DNA of 64,000 bases from Nocardia rosealba (GTDB taxonomy: Bacteria > Actinomycetota > Actinomycetes > Mycobacteriales > Mycobacteriaceae), in the NCBI RefSeq assembly GCF_020216065.1, contig NZ_JAIWNA010000011.1, positions 58,027 through 122,026 on the forward strand, written 5' to 3'. This document shows, piece after piece, positions 16,691-24,361 of this stretch (positions are counted from its first letter, which is position 1; each line of letters opens with the position of its first letter). The notes beneath the pieces are model-generated. The model was not told where the DNA came from. It saw only the letters and a program-made list of their open reading frames with translations, and ran no database searches. Both the position numbers and the translations under genes were made by a program.

Positions 16691-17308
16691 TCATCTCCTG
16701 CGTTGCGCGGCGAGGAAGGCCGCGAGCGGCCGTGCACCGCCGGGCTCGATCACCAGTCCCGGCCGTTCGTCCTCGCTGAGTTTGGTCTGCTCGTGCGGTG
16801 CGAGCGCGCTCAGCAACGGGAAGAGCACCTCGGCGATGCGGTCACCGACCTCGACGAATGCCTCGGCGGACAGTCCGATCGGGTCGGCGATGTTCTCCCG
16901 GCCCACATAGGCGAGGTCGTTGCGGGCGCGATGCAGTGCGGCAATGGATTTCGCGCCGGTGACCTTGGCGATGCGGTGCGCCTCGATGAGGGTGAACGTG
17001 CGCGGTGCGGCGCCGAAGGCCAGTTCGGCCACCTGGTCGCGTAATGCCTCGGTCATGGTGAGCACCAGATCGGCGCGGTCGACCATTTCGGGCTTGAGTT
17101 TGCGGGCCTTGAATCCGGTGGTGTCGCCACCGAGCCCGGCGATCGTCTCCGCCGCGAGCGGTTCGGCCGGAAAACCGACGAGGGCACGGGTTCCCGCGCT
17201 TTCGGCGGAGAGGCCTGGCAGTCCGTTGTGCGCCGCGAATGCCCGGGTGAGCCGTTCGGCGATCACCGACCGGCAGACATTGGAGTTGCAGACGAACAGC
17301 ACGTGCAT
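16691..17308 (-). CDS. Low-molecular-weight protein-tyrosine-phosphatase family protein
   Basis: The N-terminal P-loop VCNSNVCRS gives C-X5-R-S, with nucleophile Cys7 and Arg13, and the general-acid loop is ADP (Asp142-Pro143). Both are hallmarks of the low-molecular-weight phosphatase/arsenate reductase fold. At 205 residues it is about 50 longer than minimal LMW-PTPs, with an extra C-terminal segment (SEDERPGLVIEPGGARP). Substrates may be phosphotyrosine proteins or arylphosphates. An arsenate reductase role is less likely because no clear extra redox cysteine pair is visible apart from Cys12 inside the loop. The start is ATG at 17308. Confidence 0.85.
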   Translation of the reverse strand: MHVLFVCNSNVCRSVIAERLTRAFAAHNGLPGLSAESAGTRALVGFPAEPLAAETIAGLGGDTTGFKARKLKPEMVDRADLVLTMTEALRDQVAELAFGAAPRTFTLIEAHRIAKVTGAKSIAALHRARNDLAYVGRENIADPIGLSAEAFVEVGDRIAEVLFPLLSALAPHEQTKLSEDERPGLVIEPGGARPLAAFLAAQRRR

Positions 17309-17642
17309 ACCGATACCGTAATCCCGGTCATTGTCGTGCAGTAGGCCAGAATTGTAACCATCACAGGCGTGCTGCTATTTATTCACCTTTCGGTTGAATT
17401 CCGTACATTCATCGCGACGCGAAATCCGTTGTGTGTGACCGTGATACCCGTGTGATCGGAGTGGTAAACCTTCGTTCCGGATGTGTCGATCATCACTGGT
17501 TCCGGACCGCGATAATTCGGTTCGGAAATAAATTCCGATCGGCCGGTCGATGTCGCCGACCCACTCGGCGGGCCGGGGTCCGACGGCGGGCAAGGCCCGG
17601 TTCGCTTCCGGGCGTGCCGGGACGCTATAGTGACCGCGGTGC
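17309..17642. other. Intergenic region upstream of tRNA-Leu
   Basis: This 334-base stretch between the phosphatase gene and the tRNA gene looks AT-richer than its neighbours. It holds a possible tRNA promoter near its right end. It also holds a 36-codon minus-strand frame (17383-17493, MIDTSGTKVYHSDHTGITVT...) whose peptide looks protein-like but lacks a clear ribosome-binding site; I leave it uncalled. Longer frames running into the tRNA are artefacts. Confidence 0.5.
17626..17631 (+). promoter_or_regulatory. Candidate -10 box for tRNA-Leu
   Basis: TATAGT ends 11 bases before the 5' end of the tRNA, so transcription would start a few bases upstream of the mature end. The -35 region is unclear (TTCGCT at 17601 gives a long 19-base spacer). 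Confidence 0.4.
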
Positions 17643-17729
17643 GCCGGGTTGGCGGAACTGGCAGACGCGACGGTCTCAAAAACCGTTGTCCGAAAGGACG
17701 TGTGGGTTCGAGTCCCACACTCGGCACCA
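17643..17729 (+). tRNA. tRNA-Leu (anticodon CAA)
   Basis: An 87-base class II tRNA with encoded CCA. The acceptor stem GCCGGGT pairs with ACTCGGC (one G-U), followed by discriminator A and CCA. The anticodon arm ACGGT-CTCAAAA-ACCGT gives anticodon CAA, which reads UUG. The long variable arm (TGTCCGAAAGGACG region) is typical of leucine tRNAs. The T arm is GTGGG-TTCGAGT-CCCAC. It lies between the phosphatase gene and pdtaR. Confidence 0.97.
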
Positions 17730-17896
17730 ACGGCGGTAGCGCGGCATCGGCCGCGCTCCGCGGGGGAGTATCTGTCGCGGGGCACGCGATGACCTCGCAC
17801 ACGTGTCACCCGCGGTTCCGGCAGCTCCACGCATTCGGAAGTGGACGCGATAGGTACTCTCGACATCGGCAGTCGGAATCCAGAGGGGTCGAACCT

Positions 17897-18514
17897 ATGA
17901 GCACGAATGCAGCAGGCGCTGGCGCCGCGGGTGACGTGGTGGCCAAGCGCGTTGTCGTGGCCGAGGACGAGGCCCTCATCCGCATGGACCTCGTGGAAAT
18001 GCTCAAAGAAGAGGGCTACGACGTCGTCGGCGAGGCCGGCGACGGTCAGCAGGCCGTCGAACTGGCCGAGCAGCTGCGCCCCGATCTGGTGATCATGGAC
18101 GTGAAGATGCCGCGCCGCGACGGCATCGATGCCGCCGCCGAGATCGCGACGAAACGTGTTGCGCCCGTGGTGATCCTGACCGCGTTCAGTCAGCGTGACC
18201 TGGTCGAGCGGGCCCGTGACGCCGGCGCGATGGCGTATCTGGTCAAGCCGTTCACCAAGTCGGATCTGGTGCCCGCGATCGAACTCGCGGCGAGCCGCTT
18301 TCACGAAATCTCCGCGCTGGAAACAGAAGTCGCGAATCTGTCCGATCGGCTCGAGACCCGCAAACTGGTCGAGCGTGCCAAGGGCGTGCTCATGCAGACC
18401 CAGGGTTTGACCGAACCCCAGGCGTTCAAATGGATTCAGCGCACGGCGATGGATCGGCGCACCACCATGAAGGCGGTGGCCGAAGTCGTGCTGGAGAACC
18501 TCACCCCGCAGTGA
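17897..18514 (+). CDS. pdtaR: ANTAR-domain response regulator PdtaR
   Basis: This 205-residue response regulator has a receiver domain (about 17-135) and a C-terminal ANTAR RNA-binding domain (about 145-205). Receiver residues are acidic Glu23/Asp24, phosphoacceptor Asp68 in LVIMDVKMPRRDGI, Thr95 and Lys117. The ANTAR segment contains LETRKLVERAKGVLMQTQGL and the helix ending AVAEVVLENL. Length and sequence match M. tuberculosis Rv1626. ANTAR proteins bind dual hairpins in nascent RNA to prevent termination; PdtaR is normally phosphorylated by the kinase PdtaS, which is not in this window. The ATG at 17897 is the conserved start. Confidence 0.97.
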   Translation: MSTNAAGAGAAGDVVAKRVVVAEDEALIRMDLVEMLKEEGYDVVGEAGDGQQAVELAEQLRPDLVIMDVKMPRRDGIDAAAEIATKRVAPVVILTAFSQRDLVERARDAGAMAYLVKPFTKSDLVPAIELAASRFHEISALETEVANLSDRLETRKLVERAKGVLMQTQGLTEPQAFKWIQRTAMDRRTTMKAVAEVVLENLTPQ

Positions 18515-18521
18515 CGCCGAA

Positions 18522-18574
18522 CCGTAAAGCTCCGGTGCGCGCCCAGGAAACCGGAAAAACTTTACGTAAGCGAA
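18522..18574. repeat. Inverted repeat between pdtaR and livK
   Basis: CGTAAAG near 18524 and CTTTACG near 18560-18566 form a 7-bp inverted repeat, with CCGG copies inside. The loop is about 30 bases. It could be a weak terminator of pdtaR or an operator for livK; nothing more can be said. Confidence 0.3.
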
Positions 18575-18723
18575 ACAATAACGTGAACTATGACCGCACA
18601 CGAAGCATCCGACATGATGCGAATGTGATGCGGATCTAACAAAGCGGCGATATGTTCTCACCGGGTCGAACGTGGGTCGGCCCCCTCGGTGACCCCGGGG
18701 TGCACAGGACATAGAGGTGAGAC

Positions 18724-19947
18724 GTGCTCAGTTCGACATGGCGCAGTCGTTCGACGCGAGGAGTTCTGGTAATCGGAGCTGCCGCGTCGTTGGTGTTGTC
18801 CGGATGTAGTGACAAGTCGTCCGACGGCGGCGGTGGCGGCAACACCGACCTCTCCATCCAGCCCGTCGTGCAGCTCGATACCGAGGGCAAGGCCGTCGCC
18901 CAGACCGACGCCGGCGCGGCCGCCGATCCGGCCGGTGACGGCAAGGCCAAGTGCGCGCCGACGAGCATCGCGATGGCCGGACCGCTGACCGGTGGCAACG
19001 CCGCGCTCGGCATCAACATCACCATGGGCGTCAAACTCGCCCTGGACAAGCACAACAAGGCGAACCCGGATTGCCAGGTCTCGGTCAAGGAATTCGACAC
19101 CGAGGGCAAGCCGCAGAACGCCAGCCAGAAGATCCCGACCATCGTCGCCGATCCCAGCATCGTCGGCCTGATCGGCCCGACCTTCTCCGGTGAGACCAAG
19201 GCGACCGGCCAGATCCTCAGCGAGGCGGGCATGCCGACGCTGACGGCCTCGGCCACCAACCCGACGCTGACCCAGAACGGCTGGAAGACCTTCTTCCGCG
19301 GCCTGGGCAACGACAACTCGCAGGGCCCGGCCGTGGCGAACTACCTCACCAAGGAGAAGGGCTTCAAGAAGATCTGCGTCGTGCAGGACAACACCGACTA
19401 CGGTGCCGGTCTCGCGCAGGCCTTCCTCACCGCGGCCGGCGGCGCCGCCGATCCCTCCTGCGCGGCCAGCGTCAAGGAAGGCGACAAGGACTTCTCGGCG
19501 ACGGTCTCCAAGCTGTCGGCGGCCAAGCCCGACGCCATCTTCTACGCCGGGTACTACGCCGAGGCCGCGCCGTTCGTGCAGCAGCTGCGTTCCGGTGGCG
19601 TGACCGCGACCTTCGTCTCGGCCGACGGCAGCAACGATCCCGAGTTCGTGCGCCAGGCCGGTTCGTCGTCCAAGGACGCGTTGCTGTCGTGCCCGTGCAG
19701 CCCGGCGCCGGAGAAGTTCGCCGCCGAGTACACCGCGTTCAACGGACAGGCCCCCGGCGTCTACTCCGTCGAAGGCTACGACCTGGCCACGATCCTGCTC
19801 AAGGGCATCGACTCCGGCAAGGTGACCCGCGCCGACCTGGTCGAGTACGTGCGTACCTACACCGGGACCGGTGTGGCCCGTGAGTACAAGTGGGGCGAGA
19901 CCGGCGAATTGGCCAACATCCAGATCTGGATGTACGAGGTCAAGTAG
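18724..19947 (+). CDS. livK: Branched-chain amino-acid ABC transporter binding lipoprotein
   Basis: This 407-residue type I periplasmic-binding protein (Leu/Ile/Val-binding family) has a lipoprotein signal ending LVLSGC (Cys28) and a Gly/Asp linker. Body motifs include TSIAMAGPLTGGNAALGINI, LIGPTFSGETKATG, FVSADGSNDPEFVRQAG and a C-terminal EYKWGETGELANIQIWMYEV. Four cysteines in the mature part could form disulfides. The GTG at 18724 follows GAGGTGAG. It heads the operon livK-livH-livM-livGF. The ligand is probably a branched-chain amino acid, but related proteins also bind urea, short amides or aromatic acids. Confidence 0.92.
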   Translation: MLSSTWRSRSTRGVLVIGAAASLVLSGCSDKSSDGGGGGNTDLSIQPVVQLDTEGKAVAQTDAGAAADPAGDGKAKCAPTSIAMAGPLTGGNAALGINITMGVKLALDKHNKANPDCQVSVKEFDTEGKPQNASQKIPTIVADPSIVGLIGPTFSGETKATGQILSEAGMPTLTASATNPTLTQNGWKTFFRGLGNDNSQGPAVANYLTKEKGFKKICVVQDNTDYGAGLAQAFLTAAGGAADPSCAASVKEGDKDFSATVSKLSAAKPDAIFYAGYYAEAAPFVQQLRSGGVTATFVSADGSNDPEFVRQAGSSSKDALLSCPCSPAPEKFAAEYTAFNGQAPGVYSVEGYDLATILLKGIDSGKVTRADLVEYVRTYTGTGVAREYKWGETGELANIQIWMYEVK

Positions 19948-19969
19948 TCCCATCTGAGCGTGTTGCGGT

Positions 19970-20016
19970 GGGGGGGGGCCGGGGTTGGCCCCGCCCCCCC
20001 CCCCGGGCCCCGGGGG
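19970..20016. repeat. G9/C11 homopolymer hairpin between livK and livH
   Basis: A run of nine G (19970-19978) and a run of eleven C (19994-20004) flank GGGG-TTGG-CCCC. Together they can form a GC-only hairpin of 4 plus 9 bp, followed by a second self-complementary block (CCCCGGGCCCCGGGG). It could reduce downstream expression relative to livK or terminate most transcripts, but homopolymers of this kind are also typical assembly-error sites. Confidence 0.7.
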
Positions 20017-20044
20017 CACCAAGCACAAAGCCGCATCGCTCGGT

Positions 20045-21058
20045 GTGACCCTGCTGGCCGAGGGGTCCATCGATTTCAATGTGTCCGGGGTGATCGACCA
20101 GTTCTGGAAACTGACGGTCGACGGTCTCACCTACGGCTCGATCTACGCGCTGGTCGCCGTCGGCTATACGCTGGTCTACGGCGTGCTGCGACTGATCAAC
20201 TTCGCCCACTCCGAGATCTTCATGCTCGGTATGTTCGGTACGTACGTGGGGTTGGAGCTGCTCGGCTTCGCCCCGAGCGGCAATGTGTATTCCCAGGGTG
20301 TCGTCCTGACGATCACCTATCTCGGCCTGGCGATGCTGTTCGGCATGCTGGTCTCGGGCATCGCCGCCGTCGGCCTGGAACGCGTCGCCTACCGGCCACT
20401 GCGCAGGCGCGGCGCCAAACCGCTCGCCTTCCTCATCACCGCGATCGGTATGTCGTTCGTGATCCAGGAATTCGTGCACTACATCCTGCCCAAGATCAAG
20501 CCGGGTCTCGGCGGTTCCAACGCTCAGACCGGCATCCGGCTGGTCGAGCCGAAGGTGCAGTTCACCTTCCTCGGCGCGCAGGTGACCAATGTGGCGCTGG
20601 TGATCTTCGCGGCGGCGATCGTGCTCGCGATCATCACCGAGGTCGTCATCAACCGGACCAAGTTCGGCCGCGGCATCCGTGCCGTGGCCCAGGATCCCGA
20701 CACCGCAACCCTCATGGGCGTCTCGCGGGAACGGGTCATCATGCTGACCTTCCTCATCGGCGGCCTGCTGGCCGGCGCGGCCGCCATGCTGTACACGCTC
20801 TACATTCCCACCGGCATCATCTTCTCCGGCGGATTCATTCTCGGTATCAAGGCTTTCAGCGCCGCGGTCCTCGGTGGCATCGGCAACCTGCGCGGCGCAC
20901 TGCTCGGCGGGTTGATCCTCGGCGTCGCCGAGCAGTACGGGCAGATCCTGTTCGGCACCGAATGGCGTGACGTGGTCGCGTTCGTGCTGCTGGTGACCGT
21001 GCTGATGTTCCGGCCCACCGGCATCCTCGGTGAGAGTCTGGGGAGGGCACGCGCATGA
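20045..21058 (+). CDS. livH: Branched-chain amino-acid ABC permease LivH
   Basis: A LivH-family inner-membrane permease with about eight helices. It shows VDGLTYGSIYALVAVGYTLV, YGVLRLINFAHSE, GRGIRAVAQDPDTATLMGV and FSAAVLGGIGNLRGALLGG. The start is uncertain. The frame is open back into the poly-C tract at 19985 (encoding MAPPPPPGPGG), which is not family-like. The GTG at 20045 (VTLLAEGSIDFNV) is chosen, although no good ribosome-binding site is visible, and a GTG at 20081 is another candidate. If the homopolymers upstream are misassembled, the true N-terminus may be lost. Its stop overlaps livM (ATGA). Confidence 0.88.
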   Translation: MTLLAEGSIDFNVSGVIDQFWKLTVDGLTYGSIYALVAVGYTLVYGVLRLINFAHSEIFMLGMFGTYVGLELLGFAPSGNVYSQGVVLTITYLGLAMLFGMLVSGIAAVGLERVAYRPLRRRGAKPLAFLITAIGMSFVIQEFVHYILPKIKPGLGGSNAQTGIRLVEPKVQFTFLGAQVTNVALVIFAAAIVLAIITEVVINRTKFGRGIRAVAQDPDTATLMGVSRERVIMLTFLIGGLLAGAAAMLYTLYIPTGIIFSGGFILGIKAFSAAVLGGIGNLRGALLGGLILGVAEQYGQILFGTEWRDVVAFVLLVTVLMFRPTGILGESLGRARA

Positions 21059-22464
21059 CCGACACGACGAAAACCGCAGTGGCGCAACAGGACAAGCGTG
21101 GCATCGGCGACGCGATCCGCAGCTGGTGGGACGGGCTCTCGCGGCCCGGCCAGTGGGCGGTCGGCATCCCGGTGCTCGCGGTGCTCGCGCTGCTTCCGTT
21201 GTTCCCGCCGCCGTTGCTCGACACGCCGGGCGCGAGTTTCGCGGGTGTGATGGCGCAGTTCGCCATGTACGCGCTGATCGCGATCGGCCTGAACGTGGTG
21301 GTCGGCCAGGCCGGTCTGCTCGACCTCGGTTACGTCGGTTTCTACGCCGTCGGCGCCTACACCGTCGGCCTGCTGACCAGCCCGAACAGTCCGTGGAACC
21401 AGACCGATGGTGGTTGGCTCGAACCCGGCTGGGCCTGGGTGGCGTGCCTGCCGCTCGCGGTGGCGCTCACCGCGGTGGCCGGTCTGATCCTCGGCGCGCC
21501 GACCCTCCGGTTGCGCGGTGACTACCTGGCCATCGTGACGCTCGGCTTCGGTGAGATCGTGCGCCTGATGGCCGACAACCTCGGCGATCTCACCAACGGC
21601 AGCCTCGGGTTGTCCAAGATCTCCTATCCGGAAGTCGGCGAGTCGGAGACCAAACCGGGCGGATTCTTCTCCCCGGGCAACCTCGGTGACCCCGACAGCT
21701 GGAATCCGTTCACCAGGGCGAGCAACGGCGCCTGGTGGTTCTGGCTCGGCCTGGCGCTGGTCGTGGTCGTGCTGCTGGTGATCGGCAACCTCGAGCGCAG
21801 CCGGGTCGGTCGCTCCTGGGTCGCGATCCGCGAAGACGAGGACGCCGCCGAGATCATGGGCGTGCCGACGTTCAAGTTCAAGCTGTGGGCGTTCGTGATC
21901 GGTGCGTCGGTCGGCGGCCTGTCGGGCGCGATGTACGCCGGTCAGGTCACCTACGTCAACCCCAAGCAGTTCGACATCATCTTGTCGATGCTGTTCCTGT
22001 GCGCGGTGGTGCTCGGCGGATCGGGCAACAAGCTCGGTGTGATCGTCGGCGCGTTCCTCATCGCCTACCTGCCGGTTCGGCTGCAATCGGTGCAGTTGGT
22101 TTCCAACGAATCGACCGGTTATCTGCTGCTCGCGGTCGATGTCGCGGTCCTGGTCGGGCTGTGGCTGCTGTGGCGGTGGCGGGGCAACACGCTGGGGGTG
22201 TGGGCCACGCGCGCGGTGACCACCGTCGCGGTGGTCGCGGTGATCCTCGGGCTGCTGTTGCTCGGCAGTGTGCTGCTGCACCGCCAGGGCGGCGCGCAGT
22301 CCCTCGGTGACCTGAAGTACCTCTACTTCGGCATCGCGCTGGTGGTGATGATGATTCTGCGACCGCAGGGCCTGTTCCCGGTGCGGCAGAAACTGCTCAC
22401 CTACGGCAGACAGGTGTACCAGGCCGTGCGCAAGCCGGCCGAACTGATCGGAGCAAGGCGATGA
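21055..22464 (+). CDS. livM: Branched-chain amino-acid ABC permease LivM
   Basis: A 469-residue LivM-family permease. After a 30-residue cytoplasmic N-terminus come about ten helices, with the motifs NVVVGQAGLLDLGYVGFYAVGAY, LRLRGDYLAIVTLGFGEI, REDEDAAEIMG and GLSGAMYAGQVTYVNPKQF. It is longer than a minimal LivM because of an additional C-terminal helical region (SVLLHRQGGAQSLGDL...). Start and stop overlap the neighbours as ATGA on both sides, so livH, livM and livGF are translationally coupled. Confidence 0.93.
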   Translation: MTDTTKTAVAQQDKRGIGDAIRSWWDGLSRPGQWAVGIPVLAVLALLPLFPPPLLDTPGASFAGVMAQFAMYALIAIGLNVVVGQAGLLDLGYVGFYAVGAYTVGLLTSPNSPWNQTDGGWLEPGWAWVACLPLAVALTAVAGLILGAPTLRLRGDYLAIVTLGFGEIVRLMADNLGDLTNGSLGLSKISYPEVGESETKPGGFFSPGNLGDPDSWNPFTRASNGAWWFWLGLALVVVVLLVIGNLERSRVGRSWVAIREDEDAAEIMGVPTFKFKLWAFVIGASVGGLSGAMYAGQVTYVNPKQFDIILSMLFLCAVVLGGSGNKLGVIVGAFLIAYLPVRLQSVQLVSNESTGYLLLAVDVAVLVGLWLLWRWRGNTLGVWATRAVTTVAVVAVILGLLLLGSVLLHRQGGAQSLGDLKYLYFGIALVVMMILRPQGLFPVRQKLLTYGRQVYQAVRKPAELIGARR

Positions 22465-24257
22465 CCGGGCCGGGCGCGGGCGACGCGCTGTACGACAACG
22501 AGGACATGGCCGCCGGGTACAAGGCGGCACCGGAGGTCGAGCCCGCGGGCGAGGTCGACGTGACCGCGGTGATGCCGGAACTGGGCGACGCCGAGGCCGT
22601 GGCCGACGTGGTCGCACCGCACCGCGCGATCGAGACCGCCGTCGGTGAGCCGCTGTTGCGCACCGACGGGCTGACGGTGAAATTCGGTGGCCTGACGGCT
22701 CTGGACGGGGTGAGTTTCGAGATCCGCCGCGGCGAGATCCTCGGGCTCATCGGCCCCAACGGCGCGGGCAAGACCACCTGCTTCAACGCCATCACCGGTG
22801 TGTACAAGCCAGCGGCGGGCAGCGTGCACTTCGACGGCAAACCGCTGGCCAAGACCAAGCGCAACGAGATCACCCGGCTCGGGATCGCGCGCACCTTCCA
22901 GAACGTGCGGCTGTTCGGGGAGATGACGGCACTCGAGAACGTCGTCGTCGGCACGGACGCGCGCCACACCACCTCGGTGCCCGGCGCGGTGTTCCGCACC
23001 GCCAAGCACCGGCGCGAGGAACGCGACGCCATCGAGCGCGGTATGGCCCTGCTCGAATTCGTCGGCATCGCACCGCGCGCGGTGGAGAAGGCGCGCAACC
23101 TGTCCTACGGCGACCAGCGCAGGCTCGAGATCGCGCGAGCGCTGGCCACCGAGCCGAAACTGCTGTGCCTGGACGAGCCGGCCGCCGGGTTCAACCCCAG
23201 CGAGAAGTCGGCGCTGATGGACCTGATCCGCAAGATCCGCGACGACGGGTACACCGTGCTGCTCATCGAGCACGACATGCGGCTGGTGATGGGCGTGACC
23301 GACCGCATCGTGGTGCTCGAGTTCGGCCGCAAGATCGCCGACGGGCTGCCGACCCAGGTGCGCGAGGATCCGGCGGTGATCGCGGCCTACCTCGGTGTGC
23401 CCGACGCGGATACGGTGGCCGAGGTGCGGGAGGGAGCCGATGCCGCCGCGGCGGAGGGCGCGACTCCGGCGGCGGGGGCGACCGTGGCGAGTACCACGGT
23501 GCTCGAGAAGGACGAACCCGCCGAGCCTGCCGCACAGACACCGCTGCTCGAAGTGCGCGACATGGTGGTGCACTACGGCCGGATCGAAGCGCTGCACGGT
23601 ATTTCGCTGTCGGTCGCGCCGGGCGAGCTGGTCACATTGCTCGGTGCCAACGGCGCGGGCAAGACCACGACCATGCGGGCGCTGTCGGGTCTGCTGCCGC
23701 TCACCTCGGGGCGGATCCTGTTCGAGGGCAAGGACATCACCACGATGAAGGCCCACGACCGGGTGGTCGAGGGTCTCATCCAGGCACCCGAGGGTCGCGG
23801 GGTCTTCCCCGGCATGACGGTGCTGGAGAACCTCGATATGGGTTGCTACGGCAGGCCTTTCGACGACAAGGCGGAGTATCAGAAGACGCTCGAGTGGGTG
23901 TTCGAGTTGTTCCCACGGCTGGCCGAGCGCCGCAAGCAGGTGGGTGGCACGCTCTCCGGTGGTGAGCAGCAGATGCTGGCCATCGGGCGCGCGCTGATGG
24001 CACGGCCCAAGTTGCTACTGCTCGACGAGCCGTCGATGGGTCTGGCGCCGATGGTGATCCAGCAGATCTTCCGGATCATCAGTGAGATCAACCGGCAGGG
24101 CACGACCGTGCTGCTGGTCGAGCAGAACGCCCAGCAGGCGCTGACGCGCAGCGACAGGGCCTACATCCTGGAAACCGGTGAGGTGACCAAGACCGGTGCC
24201 GGTGCCGATCTGCTGACCGACTCGGCGGTGATGTCCGCGTATTTGGGCGTGGATTGA
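22461..24257 (+). CDS. livGF: Fused branched-chain amino-acid ABC ATPases LivG-LivF
   Basis: One 598-residue polypeptide carries both ATPases that are normally separate. After a 65-residue acidic N-terminal extension, the LivG half (about 66-310) has Walker A GPNGAGKTT (98-106), signature LSYGDQRRLEIARAL and Walker B LLCLDEP. An Ala/Glu-rich linker (about 315-350) leads to the LivF half with GANGAGKTT, LSGGEQQMLAIGRAL and LLLLDEPSMG. The heterodimeric ATPase engine would thus form within one chain. The ATG overlaps the livM stop (ATGA) and a strong terminator follows. No stop or frameshift separates the halves, so the fusion appears genuine. Confidence 0.95.
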   Translation: MTGPGAGDALYDNEDMAAGYKAAPEVEPAGEVDVTAVMPELGDAEAVADVVAPHRAIETAVGEPLLRTDGLTVKFGGLTALDGVSFEIRRGEILGLIGPNGAGKTTCFNAITGVYKPAAGSVHFDGKPLAKTKRNEITRLGIARTFQNVRLFGEMTALENVVVGTDARHTTSVPGAVFRTAKHRREERDAIERGMALLEFVGIAPRAVEKARNLSYGDQRRLEIARALATEPKLLCLDEPAAGFNPSEKSALMDLIRKIRDDGYTVLLIEHDMRLVMGVTDRIVVLEFGRKIADGLPTQVREDPAVIAAYLGVPDADTVAEVREGADAAAAEGATPAAGATVASTTVLEKDEPAEPAAQTPLLEVRDMVVHYGRIEALHGISLSVAPGELVTLLGANGAGKTTTMRALSGLLPLTSGRILFEGKDITTMKAHDRVVEGLIQAPEGRGVFPGMTVLENLDMGCYGRPFDDKAEYQKTLEWVFELFPRLAERRKQVGGTLSGGEQQMLAIGRALMARPKLLLLDEPSMGLAPMVIQQIFRIISEINRQGTTVLLVEQNAQQALTRSDRAYILETGEVTKTGAGADLLTDSAVMSAYLGVD

Positions 24258-24271
24258 TCGGGTACTGAGGA

Positions 24272-24308
24272 GGCCGGGCACGCTGCCACAGCGTGCCCGG
24301 CCTTTTTT
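24272..24308 (+). terminator. Intrinsic terminator of the liv operon
   Basis: A 12-bp perfect stem (GGCCGGGCACGC with GCGTGCCCGGCC), a 7-base loop TGCCACA and six T directly after. It lies 14 bases after the livGF stop. This is the clearest classical terminator in the window. Confidence 0.95.
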
Positions 24309-24361
24309 CCGAGCACGCCCGCGCACCAATAGCCGCGGTGTCGGTGGGTGTCCCTACACTC

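Noticed and set aside
17375..18712. 445-codon minus-strand frame and shorter frames across the tRNA-Leu gene
   Set aside because: They run antisense to pdtaR. The peptides containing VGLEPTRPFGQ or GWRNWQTRRSQ are classical mistranslations of a leucine tRNA gene.
20800..22617. 605-codon minus-strand open frame opposite livH/livM
   Set aside because: Arg/Pro/His-rich shadow of two real permease genes, with no family-like segments.
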